This document shows positions 1 through 9,600 of a DNA stretch of 64,000 nt, piece after piece. The position numbers and the translations under genes were made by a program. Location: the NCBI RefSeq assembly GCF_016901135.1, contig NZ_JAFEVL010000045.1:124001-188000 (forward strand), read 5' to 3'. The DNA is from Martinezella lusitana (lineage in GTDB: Bacteria > Pseudomonadota > Alphaproteobacteria > Rhizobiales > Rhizobiaceae). Each line of letters opens with the position of its first letter. Position 1 is the stretch's first letter. Under the pieces are notes generated by a model, which made no database searches, was not told where the DNA came from, and saw only the letters and a list, made by a program, of their open reading frames with translations.

Positions 1-557
1 TTCATATCGGCCTCACGCCGAATTACAGCGAAATCGGCGGCGTCTATGACGCGGATCTCGGTGCCTCCATGGTCAATGACAAGACGCATGGCGAGCGCAT
101 CACGGTAACCGGCCGCATTCTCGATGGCGCCGGTGGGCTGGTCAGGGATGCCGTCATCGAGATCTGGCAGGCCGATAGCGCCGGACTTTACAACAGTCCC
201 GCGGAACTGCGCGGCACAGCCGATCCCAATTTCACCGGCTGGGGCCGTTGTCCGACGAATTCGGACGATGGGATTTTCCGCTTCGAAACGATCAAGCCCG
301 GTCGCGTTCCCTTCAAGGACGGCCGCAAGATGGCGCCGCACATCACCGTCTGGATCGTGGCGCGCGGCATCAATATCGGCCTGCATACGCGGATGTATTT
401 TCCCGAAGAGACGAGCGCTAATGCCGAGGATCCGCTGCTTGCCCGCATCGAACATAGGGATCGTCTGGCAACGCTCATCGCCACCAAGGAAGGCTCCGTC
501 TATACCTTCGATGTGCATTTGCAGGGAGACAGGGAAACTGTTTTCCTCGATATATAG
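1..557 (+). CDS. pcaG: Protocatechuate 3,4-dioxygenase alpha subunit, 5' end cut by window
   Basis: This subunit pairs with PcaH in the non-haem iron enzyme that opens the ring of protocatechuate to 3-carboxy-cis,cis-muconate, the first step of the beta-ketoadipate pathway. The reading frame is open from base 3, starting HIGLTPNYSEIGGVYDADL, so the gene begins before the window; an internal Met at 69 is not the true start. About 184 residues are visible against roughly 200 for the family. The intradiol-dioxygenase core GRILDGAGGLVRDAVIEIWQ and the stretch HITVWIVARGINIGLHTRMYF are recognisable. The stop lies 3 bases before pcaB, so the two are co-transcribed. Confidence 0.93.
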   Translation, partial: HIGLTPNYSEIGGVYDADLGASMVNDKTHGERITVTGRILDGAGGLVRDAVIEIWQADSAGLYNSPAELRGTADPNFTGWGRCPTNSDDGIFRFETIKPGRVPFKDGRKMAPHITVWIVARGINIGLHTRMYFPEETSANAEDPLLARIEHRDRLATLIATKEGSVYTFDVHLQGDRETVFLDI

Positions 558-560
558 GCC

Positions 561-1610
561 ATGAGCACTTCCGCCTTCGATCATCCATACCTGTCCGGCC
601 TCCTCGGTGACGCGGAGGTCTCAAGCTATTTTTCGGCCAAAGCAGATATCCGCGCCATGCTCGACTTCGAAGCGGCGCTTGCCAGGGTCGAGGTACAGCA
701 CGGGGTGATCCCGCAGGCATCCGCGCAGCGCATCGGAGAGGTGTGTGCCAGTTTCGAGCCGGATTTGCAGAGCCTGAAGACGGCAACGGCAACGGACGGG
801 GTCGTCGTTCCGGATCTCGTCAGGCAATTGCGTAAGGCAGTCGGCGAGGATGCCGGCAGCCATGTCCATTTCGGCGCCACCAGTCAGGACCTTGTCGATA
901 CCAGTCTGATGATGCGCCTCAAGGCGGTGGCCTTCCTGTTGAGCGGTCGTCTTTTCGCCGTGTCGGCGGGGCTTCAAAGGCTCGACGATCAGTTCGGTTC
1001 GAACAGGCTCATGGGCCGCACCCGCATGCAGGCCGCGATCGCCATCACCGTATCCGACCGGCTGCGCGCCTGGCGCCATCCGCTCGAGCAATATCGGGAC
1101 CGGCTGACGCAGGAGACCTTTGCCCTGCAATTCGGCGGTGCGGCCGGCACGCTGGAAAAGTTCGGGCCGAACGCAGCCGAGATCCGGGCCGCATTGGCGC
1201 AGGCGCTCGGTTTGACGGATGAGCCTCAATGGCAGAGCCAGCGCGGGCGCATCGCCGAACTCGCGGGGCTGCTTTCGATGATCTCGGGCAGTGTCGGCAA
1301 GATGGGGCAGGATATCGCTCTTCTGGCACAGGCTGGAGATGAGATCGAGCTTGCAGGTGGCGGCGGTTCTTCCGCCATGCCGCACAAGCAGAATCCGGTT
1401 GCGGCGGAGACGCTGGTGACGCTCGCTCGCTTCAACGCCGTCCAACTGTCAGGCATCCATCAGTCCCTCGTTCACGAACAGGAACGTTCGGGGGCCGCCT
1501 GGACGCTGGAATGGCTTCTGTTGCCGCAGATGGTGGTGGCGACGGCTGCGTCGCTGCGCCACGCGCTGGAGCTGATCGGTATGATCAAGCGGTTGGGGAC
1601 GGTAGCCTGA
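561..1610 (+). CDS. pcaB: 3-carboxy-cis,cis-muconate cycloisomerase
   Basis: Second step of the protocatechuate branch: it lactonises 3-carboxy-cis,cis-muconate to 4-carboxymuconolactone. The 349-residue protein belongs to the fumarase/aspartase superfamily. The family signature GSSAMPHKQNP is at about residues 269-279, and the N-terminal GATSQDLVDT substrate loop is at about 108. It is shorter than the roughly 450-residue pseudomonad enzymes, as expected for rhizobia. The ATG follows the pcaG stop by 3 bases, which implies translational coupling. It appears to be the last gene of the pca operon. Confidence 0.94.
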   Translation: MSTSAFDHPYLSGLLGDAEVSSYFSAKADIRAMLDFEAALARVEVQHGVIPQASAQRIGEVCASFEPDLQSLKTATATDGVVVPDLVRQLRKAVGEDAGSHVHFGATSQDLVDTSLMMRLKAVAFLLSGRLFAVSAGLQRLDDQFGSNRLMGRTRMQAAIAITVSDRLRAWRHPLEQYRDRLTQETFALQFGGAAGTLEKFGPNAAEIRAALAQALGLTDEPQWQSQRGRIAELAGLLSMISGSVGKMGQDIALLAQAGDEIELAGGGGSSAMPHKQNPVAAETLVTLARFNAVQLSGIHQSLVHEQERSGAAWTLEWLLLPQMVVATAASLRHALELIGMIKRLGTVA

Positions 1611-1630
1611 ACAAAATATCGGCCTAAGTC

Positions 1631-1653
1631 ATAACCCATGAATTATGGGTTGA
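1631..1653. promoter_or_regulatory. Inverted repeat upstream of the ABC importer; possible PcaQ-like site
   Basis: AACCCAT (1633-1639) and ATGGGTT (1645-1651) form a perfect 7-bp inverted repeat around GAATT. It sits about 110 bases before the SBP start and 20 after the pcaB stop. The outer bases ATAACC and GGTTGA resemble the half-sites recalled for the LysR regulator PcaQ (ATAACC-N4-GGTTAA), but here they are 11 bases apart instead of 4. It is either an operator for the importer operon or a short hairpin after pcaB; no U-tract follows. Confidence 0.4.
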
Positions 1654-1758
1654 AGCATTTATTTCATTTTACATTACCATTTCCTATGAGAAATTGGCGA
1701 TGATCGAGAATTGAAGATCAGGTGCGGTTCGGAATCCGGGCTGCCGGGAGGAGAAAGA

Positions 1759-2931
1759 ATGAAACGGTTTATCTTGGCCGCGATTGCGGCCGCTGCCCTT
1801 GGCGGCGCTGCCTATGCTGATACCGTCAAGGTCGGGGTCATCGGACCCTTTTCGGGGCCGTTTGCGCTGCAGGGCAAGAATTTCAAGGCCGGCATCGATG
1901 CCTACATGGCTGTCAATGGCAAGAAGGTCGGCAATGACGAGGTGGAAGTGATCTACCGCGACGTGCCGCAGGCCGACCCCGCACAGTCGAAGGCGCTGGC
2001 GCAGGAACTGGTCGTCAAGGAACATGTCCAGTACCTCGCCGGCTTCTATTTCACCCCGGATGCGATGGCTGTGACGCCGATCCTCAAGCAGGCCAATGTG
2101 CCGATGGTGATCTTCAACGCCGCGACATCGGCGATCGTAACCAAGAGCCCGCTTGTCGTGCGCACCTCCTTCACCACCTGGCAGACATCGACCCCCATCG
2201 CCAAGGTTGCCTATGACGCCGGCGTCAAGAAGGTCATCTCGGTCGTCAGCGATTACGGCCCGGGCGTCGATGCCGAAAATGCCTTCAAGGCCGGTTTCGA
2301 GAAGCAGGGTGGCGAAGTGGTGCAGGCCATACGCATGCCGCTGTCGACGAATGATTTCAGCCCGATCATGCAGCGCATCAAGGATTCCGGCGCGCAGGGC
2401 GTCTTCGCCTTCCTGCCGTCCGGCCCGACGACGCTCGGCTTCGTCAAGGCCTACAACGAAAACGGGCTGAAGGCTGGTGGCATCAAGCTGTTTGCCCCGG
2501 GTGACCTGACTCAGGAATCCGACCTGCCGGCGCTCGGCGATGCAGCGCTCGGCATGCAGACGACGTTTCACTATGCGATTTCGCACGATTCCCCTGAAAA
2601 CAAGGCTTTCGTCGCGGCCGGCGACAAGGCGATCGGCAATCCGGCTGAACTGACCTTCCCGGCCGTCGGTGCCTTCGACGGCATGCATGTCATCTACAAG
2701 ATGATCGAGGCGACCGGCGGCAAGCAGGATGCGCAGAAGGCTGTGGACGCTGTTAAGGGTCTGTCCTGGGTCAGCCCGCGCGGTCCGGTCACCATCGATC
2801 CCGAAAGCCGGCACATCACGCAGAACATCTATCTGCGCGAGGTTACCAAGGGCGACGACGGCAAATACTACAACAAGGAGATCCAGACCTTCGAGAAGCA
2901 GGGCGATCCCGGCCTTGCGGCGGCGAAGTAG
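1759..2931 (+). CDS. LivK-type periplasmic substrate-binding protein, probably for protocatechuate (PcaM-like)
   Basis: Binds the substrate in the periplasm for the ABC importer encoded downstream. The 390-residue protein begins with a Sec signal peptide (MKRFILAAIAAAALGGAAYA, cleavage near residue 20), then the leucine-binding-protein-like start VKVGVIGPFSGPFALQG. The ATG at 1759 is chosen over the longer frame from 1711 because GGGAGGAG lies just before it and the signal peptide starts there. Its position directly after pcaB, with LivHMGF-type genes following, matches the PcaQ-controlled pcaMNVWX transporter known in S. meliloti. That substrate is inferred from context; another aromatic acid or a branched-chain amino acid is possible. 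Confidence 0.85.
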   Translation: MKRFILAAIAAAALGGAAYADTVKVGVIGPFSGPFALQGKNFKAGIDAYMAVNGKKVGNDEVEVIYRDVPQADPAQSKALAQELVVKEHVQYLAGFYFTPDAMAVTPILKQANVPMVIFNAATSAIVTKSPLVVRTSFTTWQTSTPIAKVAYDAGVKKVISVVSDYGPGVDAENAFKAGFEKQGGEVVQAIRMPLSTNDFSPIMQRIKDSGAQGVFAFLPSGPTTLGFVKAYNENGLKAGGIKLFAPGDLTQESDLPALGDAALGMQTTFHYAISHDSPENKAFVAAGDKAIGNPAELTFPAVGAFDGMHVIYKMIEATGGKQDAQKAVDAVKGLSWVSPRGPVTIDPESRHITQNIYLREVTKGDDGKYYNKEIQTFEKQGDPGLAAAK

Positions 2932-2951
2932 GACGCTCTTACCAACAGCTC

Positions 2952-2985
2952 CTATCTGAGCTGGAATTTGCTTCCGCTCAGATAG
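2952..2985 (+). promoter_or_regulatory. Long intercistronic hairpin between SBP and permease genes
   Basis: CTATCTGAGC (2952-2961) pairs perfectly with GCTCAGATAG (2976-2985). Inside, GGAA pairs with TTCC past one bulged T, leaving a TTTGC loop. No U-run follows, so it is unlikely to be a full terminator. Stable hairpins just after SBP genes often protect the SBP message or attenuate transcription into the permease genes, so that binding protein exceeds membrane components. Confidence 0.6.
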
Positions 2986-3027
2986 AAGACAGAGGTCGGC
3001 GCTACAACAACCGGACCAGTGATTTCA

Positions 3028-3891
3028 ATGCAAACCGTGCTCAGCATAGCAGTCGATGCCCTCGCTTACGGCATGGTGCTGTTCGTGATCTCCATCGGCC
3101 TCTCCGTCACCATGGGGTTGATGCGCGTCGTTAATCTGGCGCATGGCGCCTTCGCCATGATCGGCGGCTATATCGCCTCCTACGCGGCGCACGATCTCGG
3201 CATGGGTTATGCCGCGGCCGTATTGCTGGCCGTGGTCGGCACGGTCATCATTTCCATCCCGATCGAGCGGCTGCTTTACCGGCGCATCTATGGTGCGCCG
3301 GAACTGACGCAGGTGTTGATGACCATCGGCATCACCTTCTGCATCATCGGCATCGCCAATTATGTCTTCGGCCCGACCTTGAAGACCATACCATTGCCCG
3401 GTAGCCTGCAAGGCTCAGTCGATCTCGGCTTCCGCACCATCGGCACGCATCGCATTTTCGCGATCGTCTGCGGCCTCGTGGTTGCTCTGGCGCTCTGGTA
3501 CACGATCGAGAAGACATCGTTCGGCGTCAAACTCCGCGCCTCCGTCGATAATGCCTCGATGGCGGCCGCTCTCGGGGTCAGGACCGAGATCGTCTACGCC
3601 GTCAGTTTCGCCATAGCCGTCGGGCTTGCCGCCTTCGGCGGTGTCGTGGGCGCCGAATTGCTGCCCGTCGAGCCCTATTATGCCCTCCGCTACATGGTGA
3701 CCTTCCTGGTCGTCGTCTCGGTCGGCGGTGCAGGCTCCATCTCCGGCGCGTTGCTTGCCTGTCTCGTTCTTGGCTGCATCGATACGACCGGCCGCTACCT
3801 CATGCCTGAATATGGCGAGTTCTTCTTCTATCTGGCCGTCATTGCTATCGTCTGCGTCTTCCCGCGCGGCTTTGCCGGGAGGATGAAGTAA
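3028..3891 (+). CDS. Branched-chain-type ABC importer permease, LivH family (PcaN-like)
   Basis: Inner-membrane permease of the importer, about 287 residues and almost entirely hydrophobic, with several TM helices. It contains the LivH-type stretches SVTMGLMRVVNLAHGAFAMIGGY near the N-terminus and LGVRTEIVYAVSFAIAVGLAAFGG in the coupling region. The ATG at 3028 (MQTVLSIAVDALAYG) is preferred to an in-frame GTG at 3019, but neither has a strong Shine-Dalgarno, so the start is uncertain. The stop is one base from the next gene's ATG, so it is in the same operon. Confidence 0.88.
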   Translation: MQTVLSIAVDALAYGMVLFVISIGLSVTMGLMRVVNLAHGAFAMIGGYIASYAAHDLGMGYAAAVLLAVVGTVIISIPIERLLYRRIYGAPELTQVLMTIGITFCIIGIANYVFGPTLKTIPLPGSLQGSVDLGFRTIGTHRIFAIVCGLVVALALWYTIEKTSFGVKLRASVDNASMAAALGVRTEIVYAVSFAIAVGLAAFGGVVGAELLPVEPYYALRYMVTFLVVVSVGGAGSISGALLACLVLGCIDTTGRYLMPEYGEFFFYLAVIAIVCVFPRGFAGRMK

Positions 3892-3892
3892 G

Positions 3893-4897
3893 ATGGCGCT
3901 GACACTGGAAAAAGAGGCCACCCCTGCCGTGACCAGACACCGCACTGTTGGACAGGATATGATTGCGGTCGCTGTTATCGTAGTCTTGGCCGCCGTCGGC
4001 TACATCCTGTTTCCGGACAATCTCGCGCTCCTGACGCGCCTGATCGGCATCGCGCTTCTGGTTCTGTCGCTCGATCTGGTCACCGGCTATTGCGGTGTGG
4101 CAACCCTTGGCCATGCCGCCCTCTTTGGCGCCGGCGCTTATGCCGCCGGTATAGTCTCTGCGCATTATGGCATCAACGATCCCCTGCTGATGACGCTTGC
4201 CGGCATCGCGGGCGGCGCGGTCGCCGGGCTTGTCTGCTCCATCGTTATTCTACGAGCCCACGGCCTGCCGCAGCTCGTGCTGTCAATCGCGCTGATCTAT
4301 CTCTTCCACGAGTTCGCCAACAAGGCATCGAGCTGGACCGGTGGCAGCGATGGCTTATCGGGCATCTCGCCTGACGCGCTATTCGGCAGTTTCGAATTCG
4401 ATCTCTACGGACATACGGCCTATATCTATGGCGTCGCACTGCTGCTGATCGTGCTCGTGCTGCTGCGCGTCCTGGTACGCTCGCCGTTCGGCATGCTCTG
4501 CCGCGGCATCCGGCAGGATCCCCTGCGTATCCGCGCCATGGGCGCCTCGCCAAAGGTGGCGCTGATCAAGATGTATGTGATTTCGGGTGCCGTTGCCGGC
4601 GTCGGTGGCGCGTTGAACGCGATCTCGACGCAGGTCGTCGGACTGGACAGCCTGTCTTTCACGCAATCGGCCGAAGCGCTCGTCATGCTCGTGCTCGGGG
4701 GCACCGGGTCGCTGTTCGGTGCGCTTGTCGGCACGCTGATCTTTATGCTGTTCGAGGACTATGTCTCCGCCGCCAATCCCTTCCATTGGCTGACGATCGT
4801 GGGCGCACTGCTGATCCTCGTCGTTCTGTTCGCGCCCAAGGGCATCTACGGCACGGCTGCTGCTTACATGGCCCGCCGAAGGGAGGTGCGGTCATGA
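3893..4897 (+). CDS. Branched-chain-type ABC importer permease, LivM family (PcaV-like)
   Basis: Second permease subunit, 334 residues, with many predicted TM helices and the LivM hallmarks DLVTGYCGVATLGHAALFGAG and GTGSLFGALVG. The segment FGMLCRGIRQDPLRIRAMGA is the cytoplasmic coupling region that contacts the ATPases. It presumably dimerises with the preceding LivH-type subunit. The stop overlaps the next gene's start by 4 bases (ATGA). Confidence 0.9.
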   Translation: MALTLEKEATPAVTRHRTVGQDMIAVAVIVVLAAVGYILFPDNLALLTRLIGIALLVLSLDLVTGYCGVATLGHAALFGAGAYAAGIVSAHYGINDPLLMTLAGIAGGAVAGLVCSIVILRAHGLPQLVLSIALIYLFHEFANKASSWTGGSDGLSGISPDALFGSFEFDLYGHTAYIYGVALLLIVLVLLRVLVRSPFGMLCRGIRQDPLRIRAMGASPKVALIKMYVISGAVAGVGGALNAISTQVVGLDSLSFTQSAEALVMLVLGGTGSLFGALVGTLIFMLFEDYVSAANPFHWLTIVGALLILVVLFAPKGIYGTAAAYMARRREVRS

Positions 4898-5658
4898 GCG
4901 CGATTTTCGAGGTCAACAATCTGAGGAAGGCCTTCGGCGGCTTGACTGTTACCAATGATGTCAGCCTGTCCATGGCACCGGGGGATCGCGTTGCGCTGAT
5001 CGGCCCGAACGGCGCCGGCAAGACCAGCTTCGTCAATCTCGTCACCGGCAATCTGCGGCCTGACGCTGGCGAGGTCCGCATCGGCGGTCACAATGTCAAC
5101 CGGATCGACGCGATCGGTCGGGTCCGGCGCGGATTGGTGCGCTCGTTCCAGGTGACGCGGCTGTTTCAGGACATGACCCCGGCCGAACATATCGCTATGG
5201 CGGTCCTGCAGCGAACGGGCCGCTCCGGCCGTATGTTCGGCAATTTCCTCGCCATGCGCGATGTCATGGCCGAGACGGAGGAACTGCTCGGCACGCTTGG
5301 TCTTGCCGGTCTGGCGCATCGCAAGGTCAGCGAGATCGCCTATGGTCAGCAGCGGCTCCTTGAGATCGCTGTCGCCATGGCCCTGAAGCCGAAGGTGCTG
5401 CTGCTCGATGAGCCTGCCGCCGGCGTGCCGCAGAGCGACACCGGCCGCATCGAGCAGGCACTTGCCGATTTACCGCCTGATCTGGCGGTGCTGATGATCG
5501 AGCATGACATGGATCTGGTTTTCCGGTTTGCCAAGCGCGTCGTGGTGCTGGCCGCCGGCACCATCATCTTCGATGGTTCGCCGAAAGACGTGACGCAGGA
5601 TGCGCGTGTGCGCGAAGCCTATCTTGGGAGCTACGCCAATGCCGGCCACGCCGCTTGA
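4894..5658 (+). CDS. ABC importer ATP-binding protein, LivG family (PcaW-like)
   Basis: Cytoplasmic ATPase, about 254 residues. Walker A is GPNGAGKT near residue 36. The signature is the LivG form YGQQRLLEIAVAMAL, followed by Walker B VLLLDEPAAGV and the switch His in LMIEHDMDLVF. The start at 4894 is chosen over the frame-open 4786 because it begins with the domain (MSAIFEVNNLRKAFGG) and gives an ATGA overlap with the permease stop. Confidence 0.91.
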   Translation: MSAIFEVNNLRKAFGGLTVTNDVSLSMAPGDRVALIGPNGAGKTSFVNLVTGNLRPDAGEVRIGGHNVNRIDAIGRVRRGLVRSFQVTRLFQDMTPAEHIAMAVLQRTGRSGRMFGNFLAMRDVMAETEELLGTLGLAGLAHRKVSEIAYGQQRLLEIAVAMALKPKVLLLDEPAAGVPQSDTGRIEQALADLPPDLAVLMIEHDMDLVFRFAKRVVVLAAGTIIFDGSPKDVTQDARVREAYLGSYANAGHAA

Positions 5659-6355
5659 AGTCGAAAATCTGTCCGCCGGCTATGGCCCGACGCGGGTGCT
5701 TGAAGGTGTTTCCTTCTCCGTGCCGGCCGGTGGCCGGCTTGCCGTGCTCGGCCGCAACGGCATGGGCAAGAGCACGCTGCTGGCAACGCTTGCCGGTCAG
5801 ACGCGTCGCTACGAAGGCCGCATTCGGTTGGGCTCAACGGAAATTGCCGGGCTGCCGAGCGCCAAACGAGCCCATCAGGGCCTAGGTTATGTGCCGCAGA
5901 CGCGCGACGTCTTCCCGACGCTGACGGTGGAGGAAAATCTCTCCGTCGGGCTGAAGGGACGAGCGAAAAGCGCGATACAGGAGGCCTACGACATGTTTCC
6001 GCGCCTGAAGGAGCGCCGAAAGAATCTCGGCGGCCAGCTTTCCGGCGGCGAGCAGCAGATGCTGTCGACCGCCCGCACCATCCTCGGCCGCCCCTCCGTC
6101 TTGCTTCTGGACGAGCCGCTGGAAGGGCTCGCGCCCGTCATCTGCGAGGAACTGATGGCGGCTTTCGCTACGCTCGCCAAGACAGGTGATATGACCATTC
6201 TGCTGGTGGAGCAGCGCATTCAAAGCGCGCTCGATTTCGCGAGCGACGTGATCATTCTGGAGCGCGGGCGACTTGCCTGGAAGGGGACGCCTGCGGCGCT
6301 TGCTCAGGATCATCATGCCGTCGAGCGCTTCCTCGGCGTCGGCGGATTGCACTAG
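5639..6355 (+). CDS. ABC importer ATP-binding protein, LivF family (PcaX-like)
   Basis: Second ATPase of the importer, about 238 residues. It has Walker A GRNGMGKS, signature LSGGEQQMLSTARTIL, Walker B VLLLDEPLEGLAP and switch His replaced in LLVEQRIQ, as is usual for LivF. The ATG at 5639 lies 20 bases inside the end of the LivG-type gene, so translation is probably coupled. It is the last gene of the five-gene importer operon. Confidence 0.91.
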   Translation: MPATPLEVENLSAGYGPTRVLEGVSFSVPAGGRLAVLGRNGMGKSTLLATLAGQTRRYEGRIRLGSTEIAGLPSAKRAHQGLGYVPQTRDVFPTLTVEENLSVGLKGRAKSAIQEAYDMFPRLKERRKNLGGQLSGGEQQMLSTARTILGRPSVLLLDEPLEGLAPVICEELMAAFATLAKTGDMTILLVEQRIQSALDFASDVIILERGRLAWKGTPAALAQDHHAVERFLGVGGLH

Positions 6356-6551
6356 CGCATCCGCTTTCAGGACATGCGTCAACGGTGGCGCGGCTTTACA
6401 ATGCAATTGAACGACGTTCTTGCGTGTCGGCTGACATGCTGGACATGGTCGCGTCCGAGCAGGCGTAGCTTCTTGCCGCAGATTATCAGCAATTATCAGA
6501 TCGTATGATGTTGAAGCTGAGCGTGGCTTGATCATTTCATGTTGACGACGA

Positions 6552-6585
6552 AACGTTGACGATTTATCGATATATTGTCATCGTT
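6552..6585. promoter_or_regulatory. 34-bp imperfect palindrome before the oxoprolinase gene; candidate operator
   Basis: The left arm AACGTTGACGATTTATC (6552-6568) matches the reverse complement of 6569-6585 (AACGATGACAATATATC) at 14 of 17 positions, with no spacer. It is AT-rich in a GC-rich region and lies 28 bases before the proposed TTG start. Such a dyad suits a dimeric winged-helix regulator. The MarR-like protein encoded at the end of this operon is the obvious candidate; this pairing is an inference. Confidence 0.6.
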
Positions 6586-6612
6586 ATGGGCGTCGTTCTA
6601 CTGGAGGCGGAT

Positions 6613-9600
6613 TTGTCGGAGAACACTTCGGGTCGTTGGGATTTCTGGGTCGATCGCGGCGGTACCTTTACCGACGTCGTCGGGCGCGATCCGTCTGGTG
6701 CTCTTCATGCCCGCAAGATCCTCTCGGAAAATCCCGATGCCTATCGCGATGCCGCCGTTCACGGCATTCGTCTGCATCTCGGTTTGGACAAGGGCGAGCC
6801 AGTCCCTGCCGATACGATCGGCGAAGTGCGCATGGGCACGACGGTCGCCACCAACGCGCTTCTCGAGCGCAAGGGCGAGCGCCTGGCGCTAGTGACGACG
6901 AAGGGTTTCCGCGATGCGCTGCGCATCGGCTATCAGGAGCGCAAGAAGATCTTCGCGACCGAGATCGTCAAGCCGGAAGCGCTTTACGAAGAGGTCGTCG
7001 AGATTGAGGAGCGCGTGCTGGCCGACGGCACGGTCGAGCTTGCTCTGGACGAGAAGGCGGCTGAAGCGGCATTGCGCGAGCTTTTCGCCAGGGGCTACCG
7101 CGCCATCGCGATCGTCTTCATGCATGCTTACAAGTTTCCGGCGCATGAGGCGGCGGTCGCCCGCATCGCCAGGTCCCTCGGCTTCGACCAGGTCTCCGTC
7201 AGCCATGAAGTGTCGCCGCTGATCAAGCTTGTCGGCCGTGGTGATACGGCTGTCATCGATGCCTATCTGTCGCCGGTGCTCGGACGCTATATCGGCCAGG
7301 TCTGCGACGAGCTCGATGTCGCGCGCACCGGAGCGCGCGTCATGTTCATGATGTCATCCGGCGGTTTGACGGCAGCCGACATGTTCCAGGGCAAGGACGC
7401 CATTTTGTCCGGCCCGGCCGGCGGTGTCGTCGGCCTAGCAAAAACCGGCGAGCAGGCCGGATTTACCAACGTCATCGGCTTCGACATGGGCGGCACCTCG
7501 ACGGATGTCGCGCATTTCGACGGCGAATATGAACGCGCCTTCGAAACGGAGGTGGCCGGTGTGCGTGTGCGCGCGCCGATGATGCTGATCCATACGGTGG
7601 CCGCCGGCGGCGGCTCGATCCTGCATTTCGATGGCGACCGCTTCCGCGTCGGTCCGGATTCGGCAGGCGCCTTTCCAGGCCCCGCCTGCTATCGCAACGG
7701 CGGCCCGCTGGCGGTGACCGACGCCAATGTCATGGCTGGCAAGCTTTTGCCGGAATTCTTCCCGTCGATCTTCGGCCCTAATCAAGATCAGCCGCTGGAT
7801 GTCGAGACGGTGCGCGGCAAGTTCGCGGAACTCGCCACCCGGATCGGCGATGACCGCAGCCCGGAAGATGTCGCCGATGGCTTCATCCGTATCGCGGTTG
7901 CCAACATGGTCGAGGCGATCAAGAAGATCTCCGTGCAGCGCGGCTATGACGTGACACGTTATGCCCTCAACTGCTTCGGTGGCGCCGGCGGACAGCATGC
8001 CTGCCTGGTCGCCGATGCGCTCGGCATGAAGAGCATCCTCCTGCACCCGATGTCCGGCCTTCTGTCCGCCTACGGCATGGGGCTTGCTGATATCAGGGCG
8101 ACACGCCAGAAGGCGCTCGGCGTTCCCCTTGACGACGTGGCGCCGACTGCCATTGCCGCGCTTGGTGGTGAACTGCGCGGTGAATGCGTGCCCGAGCTTG
8201 AAGCGCAGGGTGTCCCCGCCAGCGAAATCAAGACGGTCCAGCGCGCCCATATTCGTTACGCCGGTACCGACACCATACTGGCGGTCGAGACGACATTTCC
8301 GCAGATCGATGATCCGGCGCGGCTGCGCAGCGAGTTCGAGGCCCTGCACAAGCGCCGCTTCGGTTTCGTCGCCGAGGACAAGCCGTTGGTCGTCGAGGCG
8401 GTCGAGATCGAAACCATCGGCGGTGCGGCTGCCGATATTGCCATCCAGCGCGATGAGACAGGCGAAGGCGAGGCGCAAGCAACGAGGCGCGCGTCTTTCT
8501 ATTCCGGTGGCGCAAGCCATGATGCGGCGGTCGTCCTGCGCCAGGCAATCTTGCCCGGCCAGACCGTCACCGGCCCGGCCATCATCATCGAGCCGAACCA
8601 GACGATTGTCATCGAGGATGGCTGGCAGGCGCAGCTGACGGCCAAGGACCATATCGTCCTCAAGCGCATCAAGGCCCTGCCAGAGCGCAGCGCCATCGGT
8701 ACCAAGGCCGATCCCGTCATGCTGGAGATCTTCAACAATCTCTTCATGTCGATCGCCGAGCAGATGGGCATGACGCTGCAGAACACCGCCTATTCCGTCA
8801 ACATCAAGGAGCGGCTGGATTTCTCCTGCGCCGTCTTCGATGCGGAAGGAAATCTCGTCGCCAATGCGCCGCATATGCCCGTGCATCTGGGCTCCATGGA
8901 TGCGTCGGTCGCAACGGCAATCCGTGAAAACGCCGTGATCCATCCGGGCGACGTCTTCCTGATCAATGCGCCGTACAATGGCGGCACGCATCTGCCTGAT
9001 CTCACCGTCTGCACGCCCGTCTTCGACGATGCCGGCAAGAGGATCCGCTTCTGGGTCGCCAGCCGCGGTCATCATGCCGATATCGGCGGAATCTCGCCCG
9101 GCTCGATGTCGCCGCTCGCGACCCATATCGAGGAGGAAGGCGTCTATATCGACAATTTCAAGCTGCTCGATCGGGGGCGGTTCTGCGAGGAGGAGCTGGC
9201 GAAGCTGCTGACGGGCGCGCGCTATCCTGTGCGCACGCTCGCCCAGAACGTCAACGATCTGAAGGCTCAGGTTGCCGCCAACGAGAAGGGCGTTGCCGAG
9301 CTGAAGAAGATGATCGTCCACTTCGGCGAAGAGGTCGTCGATGCCTATATGGGGCACGTTCAGGACAATGCGGCCGAAAGCGTGCGCCGCGTTCTCGATC
9401 GCCTGCCGGATGGCGAATTCAGCTATGAGATGGATCAGGGCTGCAAGATCGTCGTCAAGATCTCGATCGACAAGGACAAGCGCGAGGCGACGGTTGATTT
9501 CACCGGCACGTCGGAGCAGCGTGCCGACAATTTCAACGCTCCACAGCCGGTGACGCGCGCCGCCGTGCTCTATGTCTTCCGCGTCCTCGTCGAAGCCGAT

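Noticed and set aside
6556..6612. N-terminal extension MTIYRYIVIVMGVVLLEAD of the oxoprolinase
   Set aside because: Mostly encoded by the operator-like palindrome; a better ribosome site precedes the TTG at 6613. It is hydrophobic but not followed by a signal-peptidase site.
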